Assembly (NCBI RefSeq): GCF_900095725.1
Contig: NZ_FMMP01000020.1
Location: 1-64,000 of the forward strand
Reading direction: 5' to 3'
Length of the DNA stretch: 64,000 nt
Source of the DNA: Cellulosilyticum sp. I15G10I2
GTDB taxonomy: Bacteria; Bacillota; Clostridia; Lachnospirales; Cellulosilyticaceae
The notes beneath the pieces were generated by a model. The model saw only the letters and a list, made by a program, of their open reading frames with translations. It was not told the DNA's origin and did no database searches. Positions 7,676-17,416 of this stretch are shown here, piece after piece; position 1 is the first letter of the stretch, and the number at the start of each line of letters is the position of its first letter. Both the position numbers and the translations under genes were made by a program.

Positions 7676-9169
7676 ATGGATTTGGCAATACCCAAACTTG
7701 AACTTAAGAATATAGAAAAATCATTTCCAGGGGTAAAAGCGCTTGGTAATGTTAACTTTTCGGTCAAGAAAGGTACAGTTCATGTGCTTTGTGGTGAAAA
7801 TGGTGCAGGCAAGTCTACTTTAATGAAAATTATTAACGGTATTTATCAGCCTGATCAAGGACAAATGCTCATAGACGGTAAGGAGGTAAAGGTAAATAAC
7901 CCTATAGAAGCAAGGAAAAATGGTATCTCTATGATTTTCCAAGAGCTTAATTACATACCAGAGATTACCATAGAACAAAGTATGTTCTTAGGAAATGAAC
8001 CAACTAATAAGTTTGGCAAGATAGATTGGAAAAAAATAAGAAACGAAACACTTAGACTGCTGCAGCAAGAAAAACTTAATTATAAACCTACGACTCAGTT
8101 AAAAGATTTAACTATTTCAGATATTCAAATGTTAGAAATACTTAAAGCAGTCTCTTATGGATCAGACATTATTATTATGGATGAGCCGACATCTGCCATT
8201 ACACGTAATGAGGTTGAAATATTATTTGGCAAAATTGCTGAACTAAAAGCAAAGGGTGTAAGTATTATTTATATTTCTCATAAGATGGAAGAGATATTTA
8301 GAATAGCAGATGAAATAACAGTTTTAAGAGATGGGATTATGATAGATACAAAGCCAACGCATGAGCTTACCATTGATAAAGTTATTGCGCTTATGGTAGG
8401 CCGAGAAATGAGTAATATCTATCCCAAAGAAGCCATACCTATTGGTGAGACAATATTAGAAGTTAAGCATCTAACAAATAGCCCGATATTCAGTGATGTA
8501 AGCTTTAATATTAAAAAAGGCGAAATAGTTGGATTTGCAGGACTGATGGGAGCTGGAAGAAGTGAGGTTGCAAGAGCAATTTTTGGACTTGATTATTTTG
8601 AAAGCGGACAGGTCATTATTAAAGGGAAAGAAGTAAAAATTAACAAAGTAATAGACAGTATTAATCACGGTATGGTTATGTTATCAGAAGATAGAAAACG
8701 TTATGGTATTATCGGCGTTCGGGGAGTCAGAGAAAATGTTGCCTTATCAAAACTTGAGAAATTTATTTATAAGGGAAGATTACATACTAAGGATGAGAAC
8801 ACCACAGTTTCCGAGATCTGTAAACGCATGAATGTTAAGACGCCATCGCTAGAAACATCTATTGATTCATTAAGCGGCGGTAATCAGCAAAAAGTAATGT
8901 TAGCCAGATGGATGCTTTGTGATCCGGAAATTCTTATACTGGATGAACCTACAAGAGGTATAGACGTAGGGGCGAAATATGAAATATATAAACTGATGAG
9001 CGAACTTGTAAAAGAAGAAAGAAGCATTATTATGATTTCATCAGAACTGCCTGAGCTTATAGGTATGTGTGATCGTATTTATGTGATGGCAGGCGGGAAG
9101 ATAACGGGTGAACTTGAAATGAGAGAGTTTACTCAAGAAAACATTATGAAGTTAGCTACAAAGGGGTGA
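7676..9169 (+). CDS. Sugar ABC transporter ATP-binding protein, RbsA/XylG-like
   Basis: This 497-residue protein contains two fused nucleotide-binding domains, as in ribose, xylose and galactose importers (CUT2 class). The first has a canonical Walker A (GENGAGKST) and Walker B (IIIMDEPTS). The second has a degenerate Walker A-like GLMGAGRSE, the signature SGGNQQK and a Walker B ILILDEPTRG. This asymmetry is normal for the family. It is followed after 7 bp by the permease gene. The ATG has AGAAGGGAGGGAG upstream. It energises uptake of the substrate bound by the lipoprotein at 10260. Confidence 0.93.
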   Translation: MDLAIPKLELKNIEKSFPGVKALGNVNFSVKKGTVHVLCGENGAGKSTLMKIINGIYQPDQGQMLIDGKEVKVNNPIEARKNGISMIFQELNYIPEITIEQSMFLGNEPTNKFGKIDWKKIRNETLRLLQQEKLNYKPTTQLKDLTISDIQMLEILKAVSYGSDIIIMDEPTSAITRNEVEILFGKIAELKAKGVSIIYISHKMEEIFRIADEITVLRDGIMIDTKPTHELTIDKVIALMVGREMSNIYPKEAIPIGETILEVKHLTNSPIFSDVSFNIKKGEIVGFAGLMGAGRSEVARAIFGLDYFESGQVIIKGKEVKINKVIDSINHGMVMLSEDRKRYGIIGVRGVRENVALSKLEKFIYKGRLHTKDENTTVSEICKRMNVKTPSLETSIDSLSGGNQQKVMLARWMLCDPEILILDEPTRGIDVGAKYEIYKLMSELVKEERSIIMISSELPELIGMCDRIYVMAGGKITGELEMREFTQENIMKLATKG

Positions 9170-9176
9170 TGAGAGG

Positions 9177-10190
9177 ATGAATAGTAAAGAATTAAATAAG
9201 TGGTGGTCTAAAGCAACGAGTAAGTACAGCATTTATATTATTTTAGTTGCCATGTTTATAGTATGTTCAGTAATAAGCCCGGTATTTTTATCCACAAAAA
9301 ACATTACGAATATCTCCAGGCAGATTTCTATTACAACGATCATAGCATTTGGAGAAACACTGCTTATTATATGTGGACTTATTGATTTATCAGCAGGATC
9401 AGTACTTGCACTATCGGGGGTGCTGTCAGTTGCAGCATACAAACTTACAGGATCAATGCAAATTGCTATGTTAGTGGGGATCAGTGTCGGGATATTCTGT
9501 AATGCCATTAATGGGATGCTGGTTACAAAATTTAAGACACCGCCGTTTATTGCGACACTCGCTATGCAGACAGCAGCAAGAGGAGCAGCACTTCTATATA
9601 CCAATGGTCAAAACATTTACCAAATAGGTGAGTATAAGGCACTTGGTCAGAATTCAATAGGAATTATTCCAATACCGGTTATTTTTATGATTGGAACGAC
9701 AGCTATGACGTGGTACATATTAAATCACACAAGATTTGGAAGACATTTATATGCAGTAGGAGGCAGTGAAGAAGCAGCGCGTGCTTCCGGGGTTAATAAT
9801 AATAGAACAAAAATGATAGCTTATCTTATCAATGGTTTATTTGTAGGTATTGCTGGGGTACTCTTTATGTCAAGGGTTAACGCCGGACTGCCTAATGGAG
9901 GTATTGGTGCTGAGTTTGAAGCGATGACTTCAGCGATCATAGGAGGTACTAGTTTTTCAGGTGGTATTGGTACAGCCATGGGAACTTTAGCGGGGGCATT
10001 TATTATGGGATTTGTAAATAATATTATGAACCTTCTAGGCGTTCAATCTTATATGCAGCAGATTGTAAAAGGGATTATCATTGCACTGGCAGTAGTTTAT
10101 GATATTCGTTCTAAAACCAAAAGAGACAAGAAAAAACAAGGCAATATCAATGAAAAAGTAATGGATAAGGATGGTAAGCGTAAGACGTGA
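9177..10190 (+). CDS. Sugar ABC transporter permease, RbsC-like
   Basis: The 337-residue integral membrane protein has about eight to ten hydrophobic segments. It carries the family motif EAARASGVNNNRTKMIAY, the cytoplasmic loop that contacts the ATPase, and the conserved GGTSFSGGIGTAMGTLAGAF stretch near the end. The C-terminus is a charged tail. It belongs to the branched ribose/xylose/galactose (BPD_transp_2) permease family and lies directly behind its ATPase partner. Confidence 0.93.
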   Translation: MNSKELNKWWSKATSKYSIYIILVAMFIVCSVISPVFLSTKNITNISRQISITTIIAFGETLLIICGLIDLSAGSVLALSGVLSVAAYKLTGSMQIAMLVGISVGIFCNAINGMLVTKFKTPPFIATLAMQTAARGAALLYTNGQNIYQIGEYKALGQNSIGIIPIPVIFMIGTTAMTWYILNHTRFGRHLYAVGGSEEAARASGVNNNRTKMIAYLINGLFVGIAGVLFMSRVNAGLPNGGIGAEFEAMTSAIIGGTSFSGGIGTAMGTLAGAFIMGFVNNIMNLLGVQSYMQQIVKGIIIALAVVYDIRSKTKRDKKKQGNINEKVMDKDGKRKT

Positions 10191-10259
10191 GGTACTTTAT
10201 AATGCGAATTTATATAAATTCTATATAAATTTTAAAACAAAACTAAGGGGGAATTTTTT

Positions 10260-11294
10260 ATGAAGAGTATGAAAAAATTAATGGCTGTTATGATGAGTTC
10301 AATGCTTGCGTTATCACTTTCTGTAGGATGTGCTGCTACATCTGAAACTAGCGGTACAACTGAAGCACCAAAGGCAGCTGCGTCAAATGATGCAAAACCA
10401 GCAGAAGAAGCTCAAAAAACATACAGAATTGCTTATATTGCAAGAGCACAAAGTGACTCTTTTGCAGCGTGGCTAGCGAATGCTGTAAAAGACGAAGTTG
10501 CAGCAAATTATAAAGATGTTACTGTAGATATATTTGATGGAGAAAGTAAGAATGAAGTTATTGCAAGTCATATAGAAAATGCAGTAACTAACCAATATGA
10601 TGCTATTCTCTTACAACCATATGATTCAGAAGCACAAGTAGCTCCTGCTATGGAAGCTATGAATGCAGGTGTTCAGCTTGTAACTGTTAATAATCGTATT
10701 AATGATAATGACAGAGCAGGCGCAATAGATGCTGATCCAGTTGAACAAGCGGCAAAAAATGCAGAACTGGCATTAGCTCAGATCCCACAAAATGGTAAAG
10801 TTGTTGTACTTATGGGACCAGCGGGAAACATGCATTCGGATATGAGAAGAATAGGCTGGCAGAAAGCATTTTTTGACAAACGCCCAGATGTTAAAATTTT
10901 AGACGAACAAATTGCAAACTGGAATAAAGATGAAGCAATGCGTTTTATGGAAGACTGGATTCAAACTTATGGAGAAATAGATGCGATTGTTTCTATGAAT
11001 GATAATATGGCAGTAGGTGCGCTTGAGGCAGCAAAAGCCGCTGGTATGAATGATATTTTATCTTATGGTGTTGATGGTACTGCAGAAGCTTGTCTTGCGA
11101 TTGCAGCTGGCGAAATGACATCTACTACACTTCAAAGTGCCTATACGCTTGCAGAAGAAGCGGTAAAATTAACTTATAAACTTATGACAGGAACAGGAGA
11201 TCGTGAAACAATTCTTGTAGATTGTCCGCTTATTACAAAAGAAAATGCACAAGAATATATCGAGCTTCACAAAAAAGCAGGTAACCTTAATTAA
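10260..11294 (+). CDS. Sugar ABC transporter substrate-binding lipoprotein, RbsB-like
   Basis: The 344-residue protein has a lipoprotein signal peptide with lipobox LSVGC (Cys24), then a low-complexity Ala/Glu/Lys linker and a type I periplasmic-binding fold of the ribose-binding class. That fold includes YRIAYIARAQSDSF, the YDAILLQPYDSEA region and the YGVDGTAEAC segment. A strong AGGGGG ribosome binding site precedes the ATG. It lies in the same operon as the ATPase and permease. With the dehydrogenase and kinase downstream, a polyol or pentose ligand is likely, but the exact ligand cannot be read from the sequence. Confidence 0.9.
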   Translation: MKSMKKLMAVMMSSMLALSLSVGCAATSETSGTTEAPKAAASNDAKPAEEAQKTYRIAYIARAQSDSFAAWLANAVKDEVAANYKDVTVDIFDGESKNEVIASHIENAVTNQYDAILLQPYDSEAQVAPAMEAMNAGVQLVTVNNRINDNDRAGAIDADPVEQAAKNAELALAQIPQNGKVVVLMGPAGNMHSDMRRIGWQKAFFDKRPDVKILDEQIANWNKDEAMRFMEDWIQTYGEIDAIVSMNDNMAVGALEAAKAAGMNDILSYGVDGTAEACLAIAAGEMTSTTLQSAYTLAEEAVKLTYKLMTGTGDRETILVDCPLITKENAQEYIELHKKAGNLN

Positions 11295-11352
11295 TAAGAT
11301 AATTATAAGTAATAAAAAACATAGTTTACTAAAAGCAAAGGAGACCTAAATA

Positions 11353-12390
11353 ATGCGTAATCAAGCTGTATATATGACAGGTACTTATAATATGGAAACC
11401 AGGGATATTAATATCCCTGTTCCAAAAGCAAAAGAAGTTTTAATTAAACTCGAGTATGTTGGGATATGTGGTTCAGATGTTCATTATTATGAGCATGGCA
11501 GAATTGGCGACTTCGTAGTTAATGGTGATTTTATACTAGGACACGAATGTGCTGGAGAAGTTGTGCAAATAGGAGAAGAAGTCACCACATTAAAAGTAGG
11601 GGATAGAGTCGCTCTTGAACCAGGTATTACTTGCGGACAATGTGAATTTTGCAAAAGTGGTAAATATAATTTGTGTCCAGATGTAGAGTTTTTAGCAACA
11701 CCACCTTATCATGGATCACTTATGAACTATATTGCCTATCCAGAAAATATGGCTTTCAAATTGCCTGAGAATGTAAGTACATTAGAAGGGGCACTTGTAG
11801 AACCATTGGCAGTGGGTATGCACGCTGCAGCTCAGGGAAATGTTAAAGTAGGAGACACAGTGGTTGTATTAGGGGCTGGGTGCATAGGTATAGTGACCCT
11901 GCTTGCATGCAAAGCCTATGGGGCTACAAATATTATCGTAACTGATATTATCGATAAAAGACTTGAAGTTGCTAAAAAGCTAGGTGCAACAGCTGTAATT
12001 AATCCTAAAAATGAAAATTTAAGAGAAAAACTGGCGGAGCTCACAAATGGGCAAGGTGCTGATGTTGTTATTGAAACAGCTGGTGCCGAAGTCACCATTA
12101 AAGAAAGTGCTTATTTAGTAAAAAGAGGAGGTGCCATCGTTCTTGTTGGTTTAGCACCTAAAGATATTATTGAGTTTGACTTCATGCAGATTATGGCAAA
12201 AGAAGCAGAAATTAAATCGGTGTTCCGTTACCGTAATATTTATCCCGCAGCGATTGGTGCCATTGCAGATGGTAAGATTGATGTAAAAGGTATAGTCACT
12301 CATGAATTTGATTTTTCAGATGCTAAAAAAGCTTTTGATGATGTGATTCAAAATAAAAATGATGTGGTTAAAGCTGTTATCAAGTTATAA
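11353..12390 (+). CDS. Zinc-dependent polyol dehydrogenase (sorbitol/xylitol type)
   Basis: This 345-residue medium-chain dehydrogenase has the catalytic zinc site (CGSDVHYYE and GHECAGEV), the four-cysteine structural zinc loop (CGQCEFCKSGKYNLC) and a Rossmann motif VVLGAGCIGIVTLLA with an Asp following strand two (VTDIIDKR). The last feature favours NAD over NADP. It resembles sorbitol and D-xylulose reductases, which oxidise a polyol to a ketose. Its position between an importer and a xylulokinase suggests conversion of an imported pentitol such as xylitol or arabitol to a ketopentose. Sorbitol or a threonine-type substrate are less likely alternatives. Confidence 0.85.
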   Translation: MRNQAVYMTGTYNMETRDINIPVPKAKEVLIKLEYVGICGSDVHYYEHGRIGDFVVNGDFILGHECAGEVVQIGEEVTTLKVGDRVALEPGITCGQCEFCKSGKYNLCPDVEFLATPPYHGSLMNYIAYPENMAFKLPENVSTLEGALVEPLAVGMHAAAQGNVKVGDTVVVLGAGCIGIVTLLACKAYGATNIIVTDIIDKRLEVAKKLGATAVINPKNENLREKLAELTNGQGADVVIETAGAEVTIKESAYLVKRGGAIVLVGLAPKDIIEFDFMQIMAKEAEIKSVFRYRNIYPAAIGAIADGKIDVKGIVTHEFDFSDAKKAFDDVIQNKNDVVKAVIKL

Positions 12391-12408
12391 ATACAGGAGG
12401 TCTAAAGC

Positions 12409-13929
12409 ATGGCATATTTACTTGGAATTGACATAGGCACATCCGGTACAAAAACAGTTTTATTTGACAATGCGGGAAATGCAGTTGCTTCTTCAACTAA
12501 AGAGTACCCCTTGTATCAACCACAAATAGGATGGGCAGAACAAGATCCTTTAGACTGGTGGCACGCTGTATGTGAGACGATTAAGGAAGTTATTTATAAA
12601 AAAAACATTATGCCGCAGGATATTAAAGGTATAGGGCTCTCAGGACAAATGCATGGGCTTGTTATGCTAGATAAAGAAGGGAATGTCATTCGAAAATCTA
12701 TTATTTGGTGTGATCAGCGTACGGAAAAAGAATGTACTGAGATTACACAGAGAGTCGGAGCTGAGAGATTAATGCAGATTACTGCGAATCCAGCACTGAC
12801 AGGTTTTACAGCTTCAAAAATATTATGGGTAAGAAATAATGAGCCAGACAACTACGAAAAGTGCAGAAAGATTTTACTGCCAAAAGATTACATCAGATAT
12901 ATGTTAACGGGAGAATTTGCAACAGAAGTATCTGATGCATCGGGGATGCAGCTGTTAGATATCAGCGAGAGAAAATGGTCATCAGAGGTTTTAGAGAAGC
13001 TTGAAATTCCAAGAGAATATTTAGCAGATGTCTATGAGTCTGTAGTGGTAACTGGTAAAGTAAATAAAAAAGCTGCCCAAGCAACAGGGTTGATGATTGA
13101 TACCCCTGTAGTAGGCGGAGCAGGAGATCAGGCTGCAGGCGGCATCGGAAACGGTATAATAAAAGAAGGACTTGTATCTACAATGATAGGGACATCAGGC
13201 GTAGTATTTGCACATCTAGACAGACCAATGATAGATAGTGCTGGAAGAGTACATACTTTTTGCCACGCTGTGCCAGGCGCTTGGCATGTTATGGGTGTTA
13301 CACAAGGGGCTGGGTTGTCTTTAAAGTGGTTTAGAGACAACTTCTGCATAGGCGAAATGGGTGTAGCAAAGTTTATGAATATTGACCCTTATGTACTGAT
13401 GACTAAACAAGCAGAGTGTTCGCCAGCTGGATCAAGGGGAATTATCTACTTACCTTATTTAATGGGAGAACGATCACCCCATTTAAATCCTAAAGCTAAA
13501 GGGGTATTCTTTGGCATCACTGCATCACATACAAAAAATGATATGTTAAGAGCTGTACTTGAAGGTGTGTCATATTCACTTGCTGACTGTATGGACATTA
13601 TTAAAGGGATGGGCATTACTCCAAATCAAGTTATGGCTTCTGGCGGAGGCGGAAAAAGTAAGCTCTGGAGACAAATTCAAGCAGATATGTTTAATAGTAC
13701 TATTTGTACAAACAAATCATCAGAAGGCGGAGCACTGGGTGTAGCACTGCTGGCTGGTGTAGGGGCCGGAATTTATAAAAATATTAATGAGGCATGTGAA
13801 ATAGCTATAAATGTAGAAGCGGAGCAAAATCCTATTGAAATGAATGTACAAACATATAGTAAGTACCATAAACTATATCAAAAGTTATATATTGATTTAA
13901 AGGATAGTTTTGAGCTTTTTGAACAATAA
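12409..13929 (+). CDS. xylB: Xylulokinase (FGGY family)
   Basis: This 506-residue sugar kinase has an N-terminal ATPase motif LGIDIGTSGTKTV, the xylulose-binding signature GLSGQMHGLVMLD, WCDQRTEKEC, and GAGDQAAGGIGNGI. It also has the C-terminal VMASGGGGKSKLWRQIQADMF adenosine region. Length and motifs fit xylulokinase. It starts 18 bp after the dehydrogenase gene with AGGAGG upstream. It should phosphorylate the ketose made by the dehydrogenase and feed the pentose phosphate pathway. A related ketose such as ribulose cannot be excluded. Confidence 0.88.
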   Translation: MAYLLGIDIGTSGTKTVLFDNAGNAVASSTKEYPLYQPQIGWAEQDPLDWWHAVCETIKEVIYKKNIMPQDIKGIGLSGQMHGLVMLDKEGNVIRKSIIWCDQRTEKECTEITQRVGAERLMQITANPALTGFTASKILWVRNNEPDNYEKCRKILLPKDYIRYMLTGEFATEVSDASGMQLLDISERKWSSEVLEKLEIPREYLADVYESVVVTGKVNKKAAQATGLMIDTPVVGGAGDQAAGGIGNGIIKEGLVSTMIGTSGVVFAHLDRPMIDSAGRVHTFCHAVPGAWHVMGVTQGAGLSLKWFRDNFCIGEMGVAKFMNIDPYVLMTKQAECSPAGSRGIIYLPYLMGERSPHLNPKAKGVFFGITASHTKNDMLRAVLEGVSYSLADCMDIIKGMGITPNQVMASGGGGKSKLWRQIQADMFNSTICTNKSSEGGALGVALLAGVGAGIYKNINEACEIAINVEAEQNPIEMNVQTYSKYHKLYQKLYIDLKDSFELFEQ

Positions 13930-13948
13930 CACCTATTTACTTACTCCC

Positions 13949-14029
13949 ACTATTAAAAATAAAAAACAGGTTATATTTTGCAAGCAAGCTTGCTATAATA
14001 TATAATCTGTTTTTTTTATTTTTAATAGT
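13949..14029 (+). terminator. Long hairpin terminator of the polyol operon
   Basis: An 81-bp near-palindrome has outer arms ACTATTAAAAATAAAAAACAG and its complement with extra T residues. An inner AAGCAAGCTTGC tip closes it. The eight-T run on the right arm fits a terminator for xylB. A dispersed repeat begins at the next base. Confidence 0.75.
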
Positions 14030-14097
14030 GTTTCTCAGAGTGATTTCACATTAAATAACATTGTGAATAAGCTAAACTTTAAAATGTGCAATCTATA
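14030..14097 (+). repeat. 68-bp dispersed repeat, copy A
   Basis: This segment matches the reverse complement of 61471-61538 at 63 of 68 positions by eye. The shared core includes TGATTTCACATTAAATAACA. It lies immediately behind the xylB terminator. The remainder of the spacer up to 14270 shows nothing recognisable apart from the ispF ribosome binding site. Confidence 0.85.
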
Positions 14098-14270
14098 TAA
14101 TAAGATACTAAGCTTACATACAAAGTTCTTTAAGATGCGGGGAATAGATTTTAGGAAAAAAGTATGATAATATTAAGAAAAAGCAGAGGTTATAGATACA
14201 GCTAATGAGTGGACAAGTATCTAAGCTAAGCACTAGTAGATAAAGTGTCATTAAAGGAGCAGATAAATAG

Positions 14271-14744
14271 ATGTTAAGAATAGGTATGGGATATGATGTT
14301 CATAAACTGGTAGAAGGTAGAAAACTTATTTTAGGTGGGGTAGAGATTCCCTATGAAAAAGGACTTTTAGGACATTCAGATGCAGATGTAGTTGTCCATG
14401 CCATTATGGACGCGCTGCTTGGTGCTATAGCAGAAGGCGATATAGGCAAACATTTTCCAGATACGGATTCTAAATATAAAAACATATCAAGTATTAAACT
14501 ACTTAAATACGTAGGAGGTCTTCTAAAAGAGAAACAGGGTGTTATTCATAATATTGATGCTACTATTATTGCACAGCAGCCTAAAATGGCCCCTCATATT
14601 GAGAAGATGCGCGAAAATATAGCAAATGCGCTACAGTTACAGCTTAATCAGATTAATATTAAAGCAACTACAGAGGAAGGTTTAGGTTTTACCGGGGAAA
14701 AACTTGGGATTTCTAGTCAAGCCATTACTCTAATACAATGGTAG
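14271..14744 (+). CDS. ispF: 2-C-methyl-D-erythritol 2,4-cyclodiphosphate synthase
   Basis: The 157-residue enzyme catalyses the cyclisation step of the non-mevalonate isoprenoid pathway. It shows the family motifs MGYDVHKL at the N-terminus (metal-binding Asp and His), [30 protein letters not shown] and the C-terminal [13 protein letters not shown]. Length is typical. AAAGGAG precedes the ATG. It appears as a single gene between the polyol operon and fbp, without other isoprenoid genes here. Confidence 0.96.
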   Translation: MLRIGMGYDVHKLVEGRKLILGGVEIPYEKGLLGHSDADVVVHAIMDALLGAIAEGDIGKHFPDTDSKYKNISSIKLLKYVGGLLKEKQGVIHNIDATIIAQQPKMAPHIEKMRENIANALQLQLNQINIKATTEEGLGFTGEKLGISSQAITLIQW

Positions 14745-14802
14745 TATACACTAATTAGAAGATTAGTTTTATAAAATAAGAAATAGCTAAAGGGGGTATA
14801 AA

Positions 14803-16779
14803 ATGGTTAAAGCTCATGAATCCATTAATATACAATTACTCAAGTTTTTATCTAAACAATATCCAACATCAGACACAGCAATTACTGAAATTATTAACTT
14901 GCAGGCCATACTTAACCTTCCAAAGGCTACAGAACACTTCGTGTCGGATATTCATGGGGAATATGAAGCGTTTTCTCATGTATTAAGAAATGCCTCTGGT
15001 GTACTAAAACCTAAAATAGATGCCTTGTTTATGAGTGAGCTTTCAGAAAGAGACAGAAGAAGCCTAGCGATGCTCATTTATTATCCGGAGAAGAAGTTAG
15101 AACAAGTTATCAAAAAAGAAGAAGATATGAATGATTGGTATCGTATTAACCTTTTTAGAATTATTAAACTATGTAAAGTTATCTCATCTAAATACACCCG
15201 TTCTAAAGTAAGAAAGGCACTTCCTACAGAGTTTGCTTATGTCATGGAAGAACTTCTAAGTGAGCAGATTGATGCCCATAACAAAGAACAGTACTATAAC
15301 GAGATTATAGAAAGAATAGTGAGCCTCAATAAAGCGAATGAATTTATGTGTGCTTTTTGTTATCTTATTCAGCGCCTAGCAGTAGATAGGCTGCACGTGC
15401 TTGGTGATATCTTTGATCGGGGACCAAGAGCCGATATTGTTATGGATATTATGCAAAAATATCATTCAATCGATATTCAGTGGGGAAATCATGATATTTT
15501 ATGGATGGGCGCAGCAGCAGGGAGTGCAGCATGTATTGCCAATGTGATAAGAATAGCTTGCAGCTACTCAAATTTACAGACATTAGAAGAGGGATATGGC
15601 ATTAACTTACTGCCACTGGCGACTTTTGCTATGAATTGTTATAAAAGCACAGACTGTAGCCTTTTTATTCCTAAAGTAGATGAGGAAATAGATATTAAAA
15701 AAGATGATACAGAACTCATTGCACTTATGCATAAAGCTATAACAATTATTCAGTTTAAGCTTGAGCACACCCTAAACCAGCGCTGTTTTGATCCTACAAT
15801 GAAAGAACGAGATTTGCTTCATCAAATAGATATTCAAAGTAAGAGCATTACACTAGAAGGAAAAACATACGAGTTAGAAGATGTAGATTTTATAACAGTA
15901 GATCCAAAAGATCCGTATAAACTTACAAAAGAAGAAGAACAAGTAGTAGACAGGCTTGTATACTCATTTATACATAGTGCTAAATTACAAGAACATATCA
16001 AATTTATGTTTTCAAAAGGCAGTATGTATAAGGTGTATAATAATAATCTTCTTTATCATGGCTGTCTATTAATGAGCGAAGACGGGAATTTTCAAACGAT
16101 TAATCTAGAAGGCAGAGCCTATTATGGTAAGAGTTATCTTGATAAACTCGAAGAAATTGTAAGAGATGGTTATTTTAATCATAATGATCCTGTTACACGC
16201 CAAAAAGGTCAAGATATGATGTGGTATCTATGGTGCGGCAGATATTCCCCTTTATTTGGAAAAAGCAAGATGGCTACCTTTGAAAAATATTTTATTCAAG
16301 ATAAAGCTTGCAGTATAGAACATAGAAATCCTTACTATAGTCAACTAGAGACAGTAGAGCTTGCCAAAAAAATTCTTAAAGAATTTGAAATTACCCATGA
16401 ACAGTCCCATATTATTAATGGACATGTACCTGTTCAGGTTAAACTCGGAGAGACGCCTATTAAGGCTAATGGTAAAATCATTGTTATTGACGGTGGGTTT
16501 ACAAAAGCTTATCAGAAGGTCACAGGAATAGCTGGTTATACACTTATTTATAATTCTTATGGGCTGCAGTTAGCTTCTCATCAGCCTTTTGAAGGGATAC
16601 AAAAAGCTATTACTTCGGAGAAGGACATTGTTACTACAATGAATGTTATAGAAGTTGTTTATAGTAGAAAAAGAGTAAAAGATACGGATATCGGAAAAGA
16701 TATCATGAGCCAGATACAGGCACTTCTTACACTAGTTGAATACTATCGTCTTGGATTATTAAAAGAAAAAGAAATATAG
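14803..16779 (+). CDS. fbp: Fructose-1,6-bisphosphatase, class III
   Basis: This 658-residue protein matches the Firmicute-specific class III fructose-bisphosphatase (Bacillus Fbp type) of gluconeogenesis. It has the calcineurin-like metallophosphatase motifs VSDIHGEYEAF, LGDIFDRGPRAD, WGNHDILWMGA and INGHVPV. Length fits the family, which is normally 640-670 residues. AGGGGG precedes the ATG. A small zinc-ribbon gene follows 9 bp later and is probably co-transcribed. Confidence 0.96.
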   Translation: MVKAHESINIQLLKFLSKQYPTSDTAITEIINLQAILNLPKATEHFVSDIHGEYEAFSHVLRNASGVLKPKIDALFMSELSERDRRSLAMLIYYPEKKLEQVIKKEEDMNDWYRINLFRIIKLCKVISSKYTRSKVRKALPTEFAYVMEELLSEQIDAHNKEQYYNEIIERIVSLNKANEFMCAFCYLIQRLAVDRLHVLGDIFDRGPRADIVMDIMQKYHSIDIQWGNHDILWMGAAAGSAACIANVIRIACSYSNLQTLEEGYGINLLPLATFAMNCYKSTDCSLFIPKVDEEIDIKKDDTELIALMHKAITIIQFKLEHTLNQRCFDPTMKERDLLHQIDIQSKSITLEGKTYELEDVDFITVDPKDPYKLTKEEEQVVDRLVYSFIHSAKLQEHIKFMFSKGSMYKVYNNNLLYHGCLLMSEDGNFQTINLEGRAYYGKSYLDKLEEIVRDGYFNHNDPVTRQKGQDMMWYLWCGRYSPLFGKSKMATFEKYFIQDKACSIEHRNPYYSQLETVELAKKILKEFEITHEQSHIINGHVPVQVKLGETPIKANGKIIVIDGGFTKAYQKVTGIAGYTLIYNSYGLQLASHQPFEGIQKAITSEKDIVTTMNVIEVVYSRKRVKDTDIGKDIMSQIQALLTLVEYYRLGLLKEKEI

Positions 16780-16788
16780 GAGTAAACG

Positions 16789-16938
16789 ATGGAAAAAAAG
16801 TATTACTGTCCGACCTGTAAAGAAGAAGTAGAAGTTATAGAAGCATGTGGTGCAAGCAGCTATTTTTGTAATAAGTGCAAGAAACTGATTTCAAGTAAGG
16901 CTGCTTTAGAAGAAAAAGATTTAGAAGGTAAAGAATAA
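16789..16938 (+). CDS. Small zinc-ribbon protein (YfgJ-like C-terminal ribbon)
   Basis: This 49-residue protein starts at an ATG 9 bp after fbp. It contains two CxxC knuckles (YYCPTCKEE at Cys7 and Cys10, and YFCNKCKKL about 20 residues later) joined by a VIEACGASSYFC segment. The CGASxYFC arrangement resembles the second zinc ribbon of the E. coli YfgJ family (zinc-ribbons_6). Function is unknown. The ribosome binding site is AGGAG. The strong shared terminator behind it supports its being the last gene of the fbp transcript. Confidence 0.75.
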   Translation: MEKKYYCPTCKEEVEVIEACGASSYFCNKCKKLISSKAALEEKDLEGKE

Positions 16939-16986
16939 GCAATAAAAAAGCGTAGCTTAGATTACCTAGCTACACTTTTTTATTGC
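16939..16986. terminator. Bidirectional terminator between convergent genes
   Basis: The near-perfect inverted repeat starts GCAATAAAAAAGCGTAGCT, and the complementary arm starts AGCTACACTTTTTTATTGC. A/T runs on both flanks allow it to serve the fbp unit and the converging DUF2721 gene. It overlaps the last codons of the latter. Confidence 0.85.
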
Positions 16987-17393
16987 TTATTTTCATGATC
17001 TATATCCATTTCAAAATCTTCGAGCTGTATATTTAATGCATTAATAGATATTTGAACTTCCATCACCAAAAAGCCTAATGAGATAAGCAGTAACAAAAGG
17101 CTTAGGCCAAAAACAATATTAGCAAAAAACAAATAATTAGCATAAATGAGGAACATACTCATTACACAAAAGAAAAAGCTTAGAGCACCGAATATCTGCA
17201 TATTTCTAATAATTTTCAATCTTATTCTTAAATTTCTTATCTGTTCTTTTAAAACGATATCAGGCTCTTGTTTATATTTAGTATAGAGATCCCGTACTAA
17301 CTGCGCTAGTACAATAAATCTATTAGTATATGCCAGCATCAAAAGGGATATTGCAGGAAAAAGTAATGCAGGGGTTGTTAAAGACAGTTCCAT
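16980..17393 (-). CDS. DUF2721 family membrane protein
   Basis: The 137-residue protein starts with the characteristic DUF2721 motif LTTPALLFPAISLLMLAYTNRF. It has three predicted membrane segments (about residues 8-28, 70-90 and 92-112) and a long basic, helical stretch between the first two. The molecular function of the family is not known. AAAGGAG precedes the ATG. It lies 23 bp behind the AraC-type regulator gene on the same strand, so the two may form an operon. Confidence 0.82.
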   Translation of the reverse strand: MELSLTTPALLFPAISLLMLAYTNRFIVLAQLVRDLYTKYKQEPDIVLKEQIRNLRIRLKIIRNMQIFGALSFFFCVMSMFLIYANYLFFANIVFGLSLLLLLISLGFLVMEVQISINALNIQLEDFEMDIDHENKQ

Positions 17394-17416
17394 ATAATCA
17401 GCTCCTTTTCATTTGC

